Origin: CAYXXN01 sp964469055
GTDB lineage: Bacteria; Acidobacteriota; Thermoanaerobaculia; Multivoradales; JAHEKO01
Assembly: GCA_964469055.1 (NCBI GenBank)
Contig: CAYXXN010000075.1
Span: 1-13,441, forward strand
Length of the DNA stretch: 13,441 nucleotides
Reading direction: 5' to 3'
The notes beneath the pieces are model-generated. The model was given only the letters and a program-made list of their open reading frames with translations. It ran no database searches and was not told where the DNA came from. Of this stretch, positions 1 through 6,320 are shown one piece after another. The position numbers and the translations under genes are program-made. Numbering within the stretch: the stretch's first letter is position 1; every line of letters begins with the position of its first letter.

Positions 1-1
1 C

Positions 2-376
2 TGGAGCCATGGCTACGCCGGACCGGTGTTCTACGCCGGGTTCGACCCGCCAGACCGGCAGGCGCCGGGCTCATCGGAAGGTGTGCCGCAGGGCCGGCGC
101 CTCCTCCTGCCGCCGTTCGTTCGCGCGGTCTACCTCTACATGCAACCGACGGCCTGTGCCAACATGCGAGTGAGCGCCAACGACGACCTCTACTCTCCGT
201 ACGTTTTCCTCTGCGGAGAGGGGGATGCGACGGGCTTCGCCTTCTTCACCGACGCTCCGGATGAGTTCATCGACACCTTGCTCGTGGAGAGCGGCGAGCT
301 TTTCGCGATGGCGGAGTTCGGAGTGGCCGGCCCACCTGTGTCGGTCGAGCTTCAGAGCTTCTCGATCGAGAACTGA
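2..376 (+). CDS. Hypothetical protein, 5'-truncated by the window edge
   Basis: The reading frame is open from the first in-frame codon and ends at TGA 374-376, so only the C-terminal 124 or so residues are visible. An in-frame GTG at 26 could be a start, but codons upstream (Trp-Ser-His-Gly-Tyr-Ala-Gly-Pro) read smoothly into it and no Shine-Dalgarno sequence can be seen, so a gene entering from the left is more likely. I do not recognise the family. The visible part is rich in Phe, Pro, Gly and acidic residues, has two Cys (in TACANM and FLCGEG), and ends in beta-type sequence (PPVSVELQSFSIEN). It has no membrane segment. The composition would suit the last domain of an extracytoplasmic protein, which is inference. 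The two downstream exported proteins also end in Asn, but the FESGDT tail they share is absent here. Confidence 0.55.
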   Translation, partial: WSHGYAGPVFYAGFDPPDRQAPGSSEGVPQGRRLLLPPFVRAVYLYMQPTACANMRVSANDDLYSPYVFLCGEGDATGFAFFTDAPDEFIDTLLVESGELFAMAEFGVAGPPVSVELQSFSIEN

Positions 377-403
377 GGTCGGAGCAACACTGAGGCACTG
401 ACA

Positions 404-466
404 GTGAAGAAGGCGCTGGGCGTGGGCGTCGGGGTGGTACTGCTTCTCGTCTTCACCGCTAGCTGA
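404..466 (+). other. Possible 20-residue signal-peptide-like ORF or lipoprotein-gene remnant
   Basis: GTG 404 to TGA 464-466 encodes Val/Met-Lys-Lys, then about 14 hydrophobic or small residues, ending Phe-Thr-Ala-Ser. This is the layout of a signal peptide (KK then a Val/Leu core). The stop falls where a lipobox Cys could stand, after Leu-x-x-Thr-Ala-Ser, and TGA is one base from TGC or TGT. Against it: no good Shine-Dalgarno sequence precedes the GTG, the ORF is very short, and the frame after the stop gives only Arg-rich sequence with no recognisable lipoprotein. It may be chance, a leader peptide, or the stub of a decayed gene. Confidence 0.15.
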
Positions 467-653
467 GTCTCAGAGCCCAGCTACGGGGCCCGAGCGAGAG
501 TGCGACCGCGCCACCGGGTCTGGTCTGCGAAGGGAGAGCAGAGCCGGGCAGCCATGGGCTCAAGGGCAGCACGCCCGGGGCTTGAACGACGAGCGATTCC
601 ATCTCTGGCGGCCGCCGGAGGTGACGCCGCTCAGCGCAAAGGGTAGACCCTCC

Positions 654-683
654 TTGGGGGCAAATCTCCCATCGGTATAGAAT
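654..683 (+). promoter_or_regulatory. Probable promoter upstream of the 724 gene
   Basis: A sigma-70-like -10 element is visible: TATAGA at 676-681, or TAGAAT at 678-683 (5 of 6 matches to TATAAT). A weak -35, TTGGGG at 654-659, lies 16 or 18 bases upstream. The -10 ends about 40 bases before the ATG at 724, and the AT-rich patch stands out in a GC-rich gap. A purine-rich ribosome binding site, GAGGAG at 712-717, follows six bases before the ATG. The assignment is by eye only. Confidence 0.4.
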
Positions 684-723
684 CCAGCCCCACACCCAGT
701 TCCTGTTTTCAGAGGAGTAGGCC

Positions 724-2385
724 ATGACACGCAAGGGTCGTAAGCTCTTCTGCTTCGTGATACTCGGTATCGTGTTGTCCGGCACCGTAGGTCTCGCCGC
801 CCAGCAGGTCGAGGGCCCGATGGTCTTCGGCCCATTCCCCGCCTTCCGCGCCGACATCGACGTACGGGATCTTCCGGTCGTGGCTCCATGGCAGCCGGGT
901 GACCCCATTTTCATCGTGCCAGAGGGTTATCCGGAGGGCCCGGAGCTCGAGGAGCAGCTTTTTACGACCGAGGACATCTCGTTCGCGGCGGGAGGTCCGG
1001 CGGCGGAGATCCCGGAGGGCGGTTTTTTCTCCGTCAACGTCGCCGGTCTGGGGTTTAGCGGTGCCTTCCCGCCCGACACCGTGGGTGATGTTGGGCTGAA
1101 TCACTACATCCAAGCCGTCAACGTCACCAACATCCTGATTTTGAACAAGAGCGGCGCCGTGCTGGCCGGGCCCTTCCAGCTCGATTCGCTGTGGACCGCT
1201 GGCGGCAATTGCGCCAGCGGTGCTGGAGACCCGATCGTCGTGTACGACGGGTTGGCGGATCGCTGGTTGCTGGCCGAGTTTGATGCGCCCGGCGGAACCG
1301 AGCATCTGTGCATCTACGTTTCGCAGACACCGGATCCAGTCTCGGGCGGGTGGTTCCTCTTCGACCTCGTTACACCGCAATTCCCTGACTATCCTAAGTA
1401 CGGCGTGTGGCCGGATGCTTACTACGCCTCGACGTTCGAGGGCGCGAACCTGGCGGCCTATGCGCTGGATCGTACAGCCATGCTCGCGGGCTTGCCGACG
1501 ACCTTCGTGCGCTTTACGATCCCGGCGCTTCTGGAAGCCCCGAGGTCCACCAGGCTGCTCCCCGCACACTTCGATGGAGGTGCGACGCCAACCGGTGAGC
1601 CCAACTTCTACGTCCGCAGCGTCGAAGCGGCGCAGGATCCAGGCAATCCGGTGGACCGCCTCGAGATCTACGAGTTTCACGTCGACTTCGGTACGCCGGC
1701 CAACTCGACCTTTACTTTGGTGGACACTCTGATCCCGACGCCTTTCGTTTTCGGCTCTTGTACCGGCGGGCCCCCTCCGCGCGACTGCGTGCCGCAGCCG
1801 GGCACGGCCAACGAACTGGACGCTCTCGGAGGCCGGCTGCTCATGCAGAACCAGTTCCGCAACTTCGGCTCGCACTTCTCGCTCGTCGACACGCAGCCGA
1901 TCGACGCCGGTGGAGATATCTGGGGAAACCGGTGGTACGAGTTGCGCCGGAGCGCCGTGGACGGCGCCAATTGGAGCATCTTCCAAGAGGGGACGCATTC
2001 GCCGGACAGCGTGAACCGCTGGATGGGAAGCATCGCGATGAATGGCGCCGGCGACATCGCTCTCGGCTACAGCGTTTCGGACGGGACGTCGACCTTCCCT
2101 GGCATCCGGGTGGCTGGCCGCACCGCGAGCGATCCTGCGGGGACTCTGCCGCAGGGCGAGTTCACAGCGATCTCGGGTTCGGCATCGCAGACAGGACTGG
2201 AACGCTGGGGTGACTATTCCGCGATGAACGTTGATCCCGCAGACGATGCCACGTTCTGGTATACAACCGAATACCTGCCCGCCAGCCAGTGGCAGACTCG
2301 CATCGTTGCGTTCAGGCTGAACACACTCTTCACCGACGGCTTCGAGAGCGGCGACACGGCCGCCTGGGACGTGACGACGAACTGA
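724..2385 (+). CDS. Large secreted protein of unknown function with FESGDT-type C-terminal tail
   Basis: This encodes 553 residues. The ATG is well supported by GAGGAG six bases upstream and by an N-terminal signal peptide: basic residues 2-7 (TRKGRK), a hydrophobic core at about 8-22, and likely cleavage near Leu-Ala-Ala-Gln (residues 24-28). The mature part is rich in aromatics, Gly, Asp and Pro, with short motifs such as FPPDTVGDVG, DPIVVYDGLADRW and SPDSVNRWMGSIAMNG. They recall repeated blades of a beta-propeller, but I cannot assign a named fold or a catalytic activity. I recall similar hypothetical secreted proteins from environmental bacteria, without a known function. The last 19 residues (LFTDGFESGDTAAWDVTTN) form a tail nearly identical to that of the neighbouring protease. 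This gene is probably first in the exported-protein cluster. Possible roles (adhesin, surface-layer or polymer-binding protein) are guesses. Confidence 0.9.
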   Translation: MTRKGRKLFCFVILGIVLSGTVGLAAQQVEGPMVFGPFPAFRADIDVRDLPVVAPWQPGDPIFIVPEGYPEGPELEEQLFTTEDISFAAGGPAAEIPEGGFFSVNVAGLGFSGAFPPDTVGDVGLNHYIQAVNVTNILILNKSGAVLAGPFQLDSLWTAGGNCASGAGDPIVVYDGLADRWLLAEFDAPGGTEHLCIYVSQTPDPVSGGWFLFDLVTPQFPDYPKYGVWPDAYYASTFEGANLAAYALDRTAMLAGLPTTFVRFTIPALLEAPRSTRLLPAHFDGGATPTGEPNFYVRSVEAAQDPGNPVDRLEIYEFHVDFGTPANSTFTLVDTLIPTPFVFGSCTGGPPPRDCVPQPGTANELDALGGRLLMQNQFRNFGSHFSLVDTQPIDAGGDIWGNRWYELRRSAVDGANWSIFQEGTHSPDSVNRWMGSIAMNGAGDIALGYSVSDGTSTFPGIRVAGRTASDPAGTLPQGEFTAISGSASQTGLERWGDYSAMNVDPADDATFWYTTEYLPASQWQTRIVAFRLNTLFTDGFESGDTAAWDVTTN

Positions 2386-2387
2386 GG
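2329..2387 (+). repeat. Copy 1 of a 59-bp direct repeat encoding the FESGDT C-terminal tail
   Basis: This segment encodes the end of the 724-2385 protein from the Phe of LFTDGFES through the stop and two following bases. By eye, 52 of 59 positions match copy 2 at 4588-4646, and the last 13 bases are identical. Both copies end on the same AAC TGA GG. Flanking DNA on either side is unrelated, so this is a discrete shared module. Confidence 0.8.
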
Positions 2388-2394
2388 CGCGTGT

Positions 2395-2424
2395 GGGTGG
2401 GAGTGGCGGGGGCGGCGGGGTGGG
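2395..2424 (+). other. Canonical G-quadruplex-forming tract just after a stop codon
   Basis: The plus strand carries five G-runs of three or more within 30 bases: GGG 2395-2397, GGG 2399-2401, GGGGG 2408-2412, GGGG 2417-2420 and GGG 2422-2424, with loops of 1, 6, 4 and 1 bases. This fits the usual G3+N1-7 pattern. It begins nine bases after the stop at 2383-2385 and lies in the 93-base gap before the protease gene. It would be in the mRNA as well as the non-template strand. A role in termination, pausing or mRNA stability is inference. Confidence 0.6.
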
Positions 2425-2478
2425 TGCAACTGGCCGGAACGCCTGCAGCCTGCGAGAATCGGTTTCGTTCTCTGCGCG

Positions 2479-4644
2479 ATGAGACTCCCCATGCGTGACG
2501 CGCGCTCTCTCTCGCTCGTTGCCACGGTCGCCGTCGTAGTTACTCTTCCTGCGACCACGGCCGCGGCCGAGGCAGCGCAAGCCGATCGCGGCCGAGCCAC
2601 CGTCGTGGTGCAGGGCGTGGCTTTCGACCCGCTGTTGGACGATGTGCCGGGGCAGCCCCGGTCTGGCTCCGGCGACCAGTTCTGGCTCGTGCAGCTCGCG
2701 GGGCCGGTGCGCGACCTCTGGCGCGATCAGTTGACGGCGACGGGGCTGCGAGTCCTCCAGTACTACCCGCACCACACGTATCTCGCGTGGGGTAGCCCAG
2801 CGCAGTCGAGCGCGGCGCTCGGTCTCTCAGCCGTGCGCTCGGTGAGCGCCTTTCCGGTGGAGCTCAAAGCAACGGCGGAGTTACGCGAGCGGTCCGGGCG
2901 GATCGAGAACGTCGACGTCATGTTCTACGACGACGCAAGCGTGGAGGGAACCCTCGGCCGCCTGCGAGCGCTGGGCGCCGAGGTGCTCCAGCACTACGCG
3001 GCGCAGCCGGACCGCGCGTTCTTCGACGCGATCGTCCGCCTCGACGCGGCGAGGATCGACGAGGTCGCCGACATCCCGGCCGTCCTCTGGTTGGGCTACG
3101 AGAGTCCGCGCCCGACGCTCGACGACGAGATGTCCGACCAGATCGCCGCCGGCAACACCACGGATGGCGTGCCCTTCACGGGCTACTTCGACTGGCTGGG
3201 CGAGGTCGGGCTCGATGGCGCGGGTGTCGTGTGGGCGATCGTCGACACCGGTGTCGACTACCAGCATCCGGACCTCGGCCCGCACATCGCCGGTGGCTTC
3301 GACTTTCCCGGCGCCTGCAGCTTCCCCGGGGAGCCCGGCAGCGATTGCGCTGGTGGCGGCCACGGCACCCATGTGGCCGGCATCGTGGGCGGTGACGCGA
3401 GCGCTGGTTTCACCGACGGCGACGGCTTCCTCTACGGCCTTGGCATGGCGCCCGCCTACGGCATCTTCGCGATGAACTCTCTCTCCGGCTCGGCCTGGCC
3501 GCCGGCCGGCGGTTGGCAGGAGCACAGCAAGCGCGGCGTGCTCGGCGGGGCGGTGGGCGGTAACAACTCGTGGACGACGGGCGAGGGGACCGCGCACGGC
3601 TACCAGGCCTCGGAGCGCACGCACGACCTCATGGTGCGCGACGGCAACTTCGATACCGCCACCGTCGCCGAGCCCTTCATCGAGGTCTTCTCGGCCGGCA
3701 ACTCGGGGCCGGGTCAGATGACCTTGACGGCACCCAAAGAGGCCAAGAACCTTACCGTCGTCGCGAGCAGCAGGAACTTCCGCATGGGCAGCATCGACGT
3801 GATCTCGGGCTTCTCCAGCCGCGGACCGGCCGTGGACGGCCGCTGGGTGCCGACGGTCGCGGCGCCGGGGGAAGAGATCGCTTCGACCCGCAACGATCTC
3901 GGCGGGACGTGCGCGGGCGCGATCCCCGGCACCAACGACCTCTACGCCTTCTGTTCGGGCACCAGCATGGCGGCACCGCATGTGTCTGGCTCCATCGCTC
4001 TCCTGACCCAGTGGTGGCGGAGCCTTGCCGAAGGCAGCGCCGATCCGAGTCCGGCGCTTGCCAAGGCGCTGCTCGTCAACACGGCAGTCGACATGCCCGG
4101 CGCTGCGACGGGCCCCATCCCCAACATCCATGAGGGCTGGGGACGCATCCATCTGGAGAGCCTGTTCGGGGCGACGGTACCCTTCGCGGTCCGGGATCAG
4201 GATCACCTCTTTGGAGAGGCGGGTGAGTCGCTGGTGATCCCGATGAGTGTGTGGGACGACTCCCAACCCCTGAAGGTCACGCTCGGCTGGAGCGATGCGC
4301 CGGGGGCGCCAGGAGCCAACCCGGCGTTGGTCAACGACCTCGATCTAATCGTGGAAACCGATGGCACCAGCTATCTTGGCAACGTCTTCGCCGATGGCTG
4401 GTCGACGAGCGGCGGCACGGCGGACGCCCTCAACAACCTGGAGAACGTGTACGTGGAACTCCCAGGATCGACGGCCACGATCACGATCCAGGTGGCGAAC
4501 CTCCCCGGCGACGGTGTGCCGTACAACGGTGACGCGACGGACCAGGACTTCGCGCTCGTGTGTCAGAACTGCAGCGTCAACCTGCTGTTCCAGGACGGCT
4601 TCGAGAGCGCTGACACCGCCGCCTGGGACGAGACGACGAACTGA
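2479..4644 (+). CDS. Secreted subtilisin-like serine protease (S8, KP-43-like)
   Basis: This encodes 721 residues and an exported endopeptidase. The catalytic residues are clear: Asp256 in VDTGVD, His295 in HGTHVAG and Ser496 in GTSMAAPHVSG, with oxyanion Asn408 in AGNSGPG. A signal peptide covers roughly residues 1-30 (SLSLVATVAVVVTLP core, then Ala-rich). Residues of about 68-214 form a propeptide-like region of two similar halves (VLQYY at 92-96, VLQHY at 169-173). After the catalytic domain, about 560-700 resembles the C-terminal beta-barrel of KP-43-type proteases (TLGWSDAPG, LVNDLDLIV, NNLENVYVE). Paired Cys (CSFPGEPGSDC, CAG...FCSG, CQNC) suit extracytoplasmic folding. The tail LFQDGFESADTAAWDETTN nearly repeats that of the preceding protein. 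The start is uncertain: ATG 2479 and ATG 2491 both give a signal peptide and neither has a good Shine-Dalgarno. Its target is unknown. Confidence 0.95.
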   Translation: MRLPMRDARSLSLVATVAVVVTLPATTAAAEAAQADRGRATVVVQGVAFDPLLDDVPGQPRSGSGDQFWLVQLAGPVRDLWRDQLTATGLRVLQYYPHHTYLAWGSPAQSSAALGLSAVRSVSAFPVELKATAELRERSGRIENVDVMFYDDASVEGTLGRLRALGAEVLQHYAAQPDRAFFDAIVRLDAARIDEVADIPAVLWLGYESPRPTLDDEMSDQIAAGNTTDGVPFTGYFDWLGEVGLDGAGVVWAIVDTGVDYQHPDLGPHIAGGFDFPGACSFPGEPGSDCAGGGHGTHVAGIVGGDASAGFTDGDGFLYGLGMAPAYGIFAMNSLSGSAWPPAGGWQEHSKRGVLGGAVGGNNSWTTGEGTAHGYQASERTHDLMVRDGNFDTATVAEPFIEVFSAGNSGPGQMTLTAPKEAKNLTVVASSRNFRMGSIDVISGFSSRGPAVDGRWVPTVAAPGEEIASTRNDLGGTCAGAIPGTNDLYAFCSGTSMAAPHVSGSIALLTQWWRSLAEGSADPSPALAKALLVNTAVDMPGAATGPIPNIHEGWGRIHLESLFGATVPFAVRDQDHLFGEAGESLVIPMSVWDDSQPLKVTLGWSDAPGAPGANPALVNDLDLIVETDGTSYLGNVFADGWSTSGGTADALNNLENVYVELPGSTATITIQVANLPGDGVPYNGDATDQDFALVCQNCSVNLLFQDGFESADTAAWDETTN

Positions 4645-4646
4645 GG
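4588..4646 (+). repeat. Copy 2 of the 59-bp direct repeat encoding the FESGDT C-terminal tail
   Basis: This is the partner of 2329-2387. It encodes the last residues of the protease from the Phe of LFQDGFES, plus the stop. Protein differences from copy 1 are only Thr/Gln, Gly/Ala and Val/Glu. Synonymous positions are also mostly shared, which is closer than protein constraint alone requires. It runs into the AGGAGGT ribosome binding site of the next gene. Confidence 0.8.
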
Positions 4647-4650
4647 AGGT
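4644..4650 (+). promoter_or_regulatory. Shine-Dalgarno overlapping the protease stop codon
   Basis: AGGAGGT is a full-strength anti-16S match. Its first A is the last base of the protease TGA, and it sits four bases before ATG 4655. This fixes the start of the first TPR gene over the longer upstream-open frame and suggests that its translation follows directly on from the protease. Confidence 0.85.
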
Positions 4651-4654
4651 CCCC

Positions 4655-6307
4655 ATGCGTTCCGGTCTCTCGCTCGCGGTGGTCGCTGGTCTCTTCGTGC
4701 TGACGGCGTTCCCCGCCGTCGCCGCCGACGTGCCGATGGAGGCGCCGCTCGCCCCGGTCCTCTCCGGCCTGGGCGCGCATCACCACCCGATCTCGAGCCG
4801 GAACCCCGCCGCCCAGCGCTTCTTCGACCAGGGGATGGTCTTGGCCTTCGGCTTCAACCACGCCGAGGCGGAGCGGGCCTTCCGCGAGGCGGCGCGGCTC
4901 GATCCCAAGTGCGCCATCTGCTGGTGGGGGGCGGCCTGGGTGCTGGGCCCCAACTACAACGTGCCGATGGCGCCGGAGGCGGTGCCGGTGGCCTGGGAGG
5001 CGATCGAGCGAGCGCGAGCGCTCTCGCGCCACGCCTCCCGCCGCGAGCGCGCCTACATCGACGCGCTCGCCCGGCGCTACGGCCCCGAAGTGGTCGAGGA
5101 CCGCGCGCCGCTCGAGCGCGCTTTCTCCGACGCCATGAAGGAGGTCTCAGAGCGCTACCCGGACGACGTCGACGCCGCCATCGTCTTCGCCGAGTCGCGG
5201 ATGAACTTGATCCCCTGGGATCTTTGGACACCGGAGGGCGAGGCCAAGCCGGAGACCGCCGACGCCATCGCCGCCATCGAGAGCGTGTTGGCGCGCGACC
5301 CCGAGCACCCGCAGGCGCTCCACCTCTACGTCCACGCCATGGAGAAGCTCGAGCCGCGGCTCGCCGAGGCGGCGGCCGACCGGCTGCGCGGCCTGGTGCC
5401 AGGGGCTGGTCATCTCGTCCACATGCCCTCGCACATCTACATCCGGCGGGGTCGTTACGCCGACGCTCTCGCCGTCAACCAGGACGCCGACGCCGCCGAC
5501 GAGGCCTACGTGGCGCAGTGCCACGCCCAGGGGATCTATCCGCTCGCCTACCACTCCCACAACGTCCACTTCATCGCCACCGCGAGCGGCATGGAGGGCA
5601 GGAGCGCGCTCGCTCTGGCGGCGTCGCAGAAACTGGCGCGACGCCATCAGGACCAGCACGACATGATGGCGACGGTGGATCTCGCGACCCTGCAGGTCTT
5701 CTACGCCATGCCCTTCTACTCGATGATCCGCTTCGGCCGCTGGGAGGAGATCCTGGCGGCGCCGGAGCCGGCCGCCGACCTCGCCTTCACGCGCGTGGCG
5801 TGGCACTACGGGCGCGGCCTCGCCTACGTCCGCAAAGAGATGCCCTCGGCCGCCCAGGCCGAGCTCGGGGCGATCGCCTCCTACGCCGACGACCCGAAGA
5901 TGGACGAGCTGACGATCTTTGGCCTGAACAGCTTCCGCAAGATCTCCGCCATCGCCCGCGAGGTCTTGGCCGGCGAGCTGGCGGCGGCGCGCGGCGACGT
6001 CGAGGCGGCGATCGCCCGCCTGGAGGAAGCCGTCTACCTCGAGGACGCCCTGATCTACAGCGAGCCGCCGGACTGGCACGTCCCCGTGCGCCACAGCCTC
6101 GGCGCCGTCCTGCTGGCCGCCGGCCGGCCCGCCGACGCCGAGGAGGTCTACAGAAAGGACCTCGAGATCTACCCCGGCAACGGCTGGTCGCTCTACGGCC
6201 TCGCCCAGGCGCTCGAGGCGCAAGGCAAGGACGCGTCGGAGGTCCAGGTGCAGTTCGCCCAAGCCTGGCAGCACGCCGACATCGAGCTGGCGGCCTCGCG
6301 GTTCTGA
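4655..6307 (+). CDS. Exported TPR protein with histidine signature (paralog 1)
   Basis: This encodes 550 residues from ATG 4655, chosen because AGGAGGT precedes it and a signal peptide follows (residues about 1-23, ending AVAA). The frame is open further upstream, but that part is a shadow of the protease gene. TPR-like helical pairs run through the protein: FFDQGMVLAFGFNHAEAERAFREAARLDP near the start and VYRKDLEIYPGNGWSLYGLAQAL near the end. TPR arrays usually bind proteins. Unusual features are HHHP (42-45), Cys86-Ala-Ile-Cys89, a spaced set His218-Pro, His223, His227, His253, His256 and His260 (in HMPSHIY), and YHSHNVH (299-305). These could bind a metal, which is inference. The family is common as a hypothetical TPR protein in acidobacteria-like genomes, and no reaction is known to me. 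It aligns along its length with the next gene product and is probably co-transcribed with protease and paralog 2. Confidence 0.92.
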   Translation: MRSGLSLAVVAGLFVLTAFPAVAADVPMEAPLAPVLSGLGAHHHPISSRNPAAQRFFDQGMVLAFGFNHAEAERAFREAARLDPKCAICWWGAAWVLGPNYNVPMAPEAVPVAWEAIERARALSRHASRRERAYIDALARRYGPEVVEDRAPLERAFSDAMKEVSERYPDDVDAAIVFAESRMNLIPWDLWTPEGEAKPETADAIAAIESVLARDPEHPQALHLYVHAMEKLEPRLAEAAADRLRGLVPGAGHLVHMPSHIYIRRGRYADALAVNQDADAADEAYVAQCHAQGIYPLAYHSHNVHFIATASGMEGRSALALAASQKLARRHQDQHDMMATVDLATLQVFYAMPFYSMIRFGRWEEILAAPEPAADLAFTRVAWHYGRGLAYVRKEMPSAAQAELGAIASYADDPKMDELTIFGLNSFRKISAIAREVLAGELAAARGDVEAAIARLEEAVYLEDALIYSEPPDWHVPVRHSLGAVLLAAGRPADAEEVYRKDLEIYPGNGWSLYGLAQALEAQGKDASEVQVQFAQAWQHADIELAASRF

Positions 6308-6320
6308 GGGCGAGGCACTC

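Larger units (their letters stand above)
377..723. other. Gap of about 350 bases without a convincing gene
   Basis: Between the stop of the truncated gene and the ATG at 724 I see no convincing long coding region. The minus-strand ORFs that cross it have Arg/Pro-rich translations with no recognisable motif. It holds the possible 20-codon leader at 404-466 and, at its right end, the probable promoter and ribosome binding site of the next gene. A weak imperfect inverted repeat lies around 567-592 (CAAGGGC, AGCAC, GCCC, then CTTG after a bulge). It is not followed by a T-run and is not called as a terminator. Confidence 0.5.

Noticed and set aside
709..2775. 688-residue open frame on the minus strand
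   Set aside because: It lies opposite the secreted protein and the protease start. Its translation is Arg/Gly/Glu-rich with no motifs. Such frames arise opposite GC-rich genes.
4588..4644. LPXTG, PEP-CTERM or autotransporter signal at the protease C-terminus
   Set aside because: There is no hydrophobic helix, basic end or beta-barrel. The tail is a short acidic and aromatic segment.
371..4646. Three genes ending AAC TGA GG (371-378, 2380-2387, 4639-4646)
   Set aside because: For the second and third this is part of the shared tail. The first gene lacks the tail, so its match is short enough to be chance.
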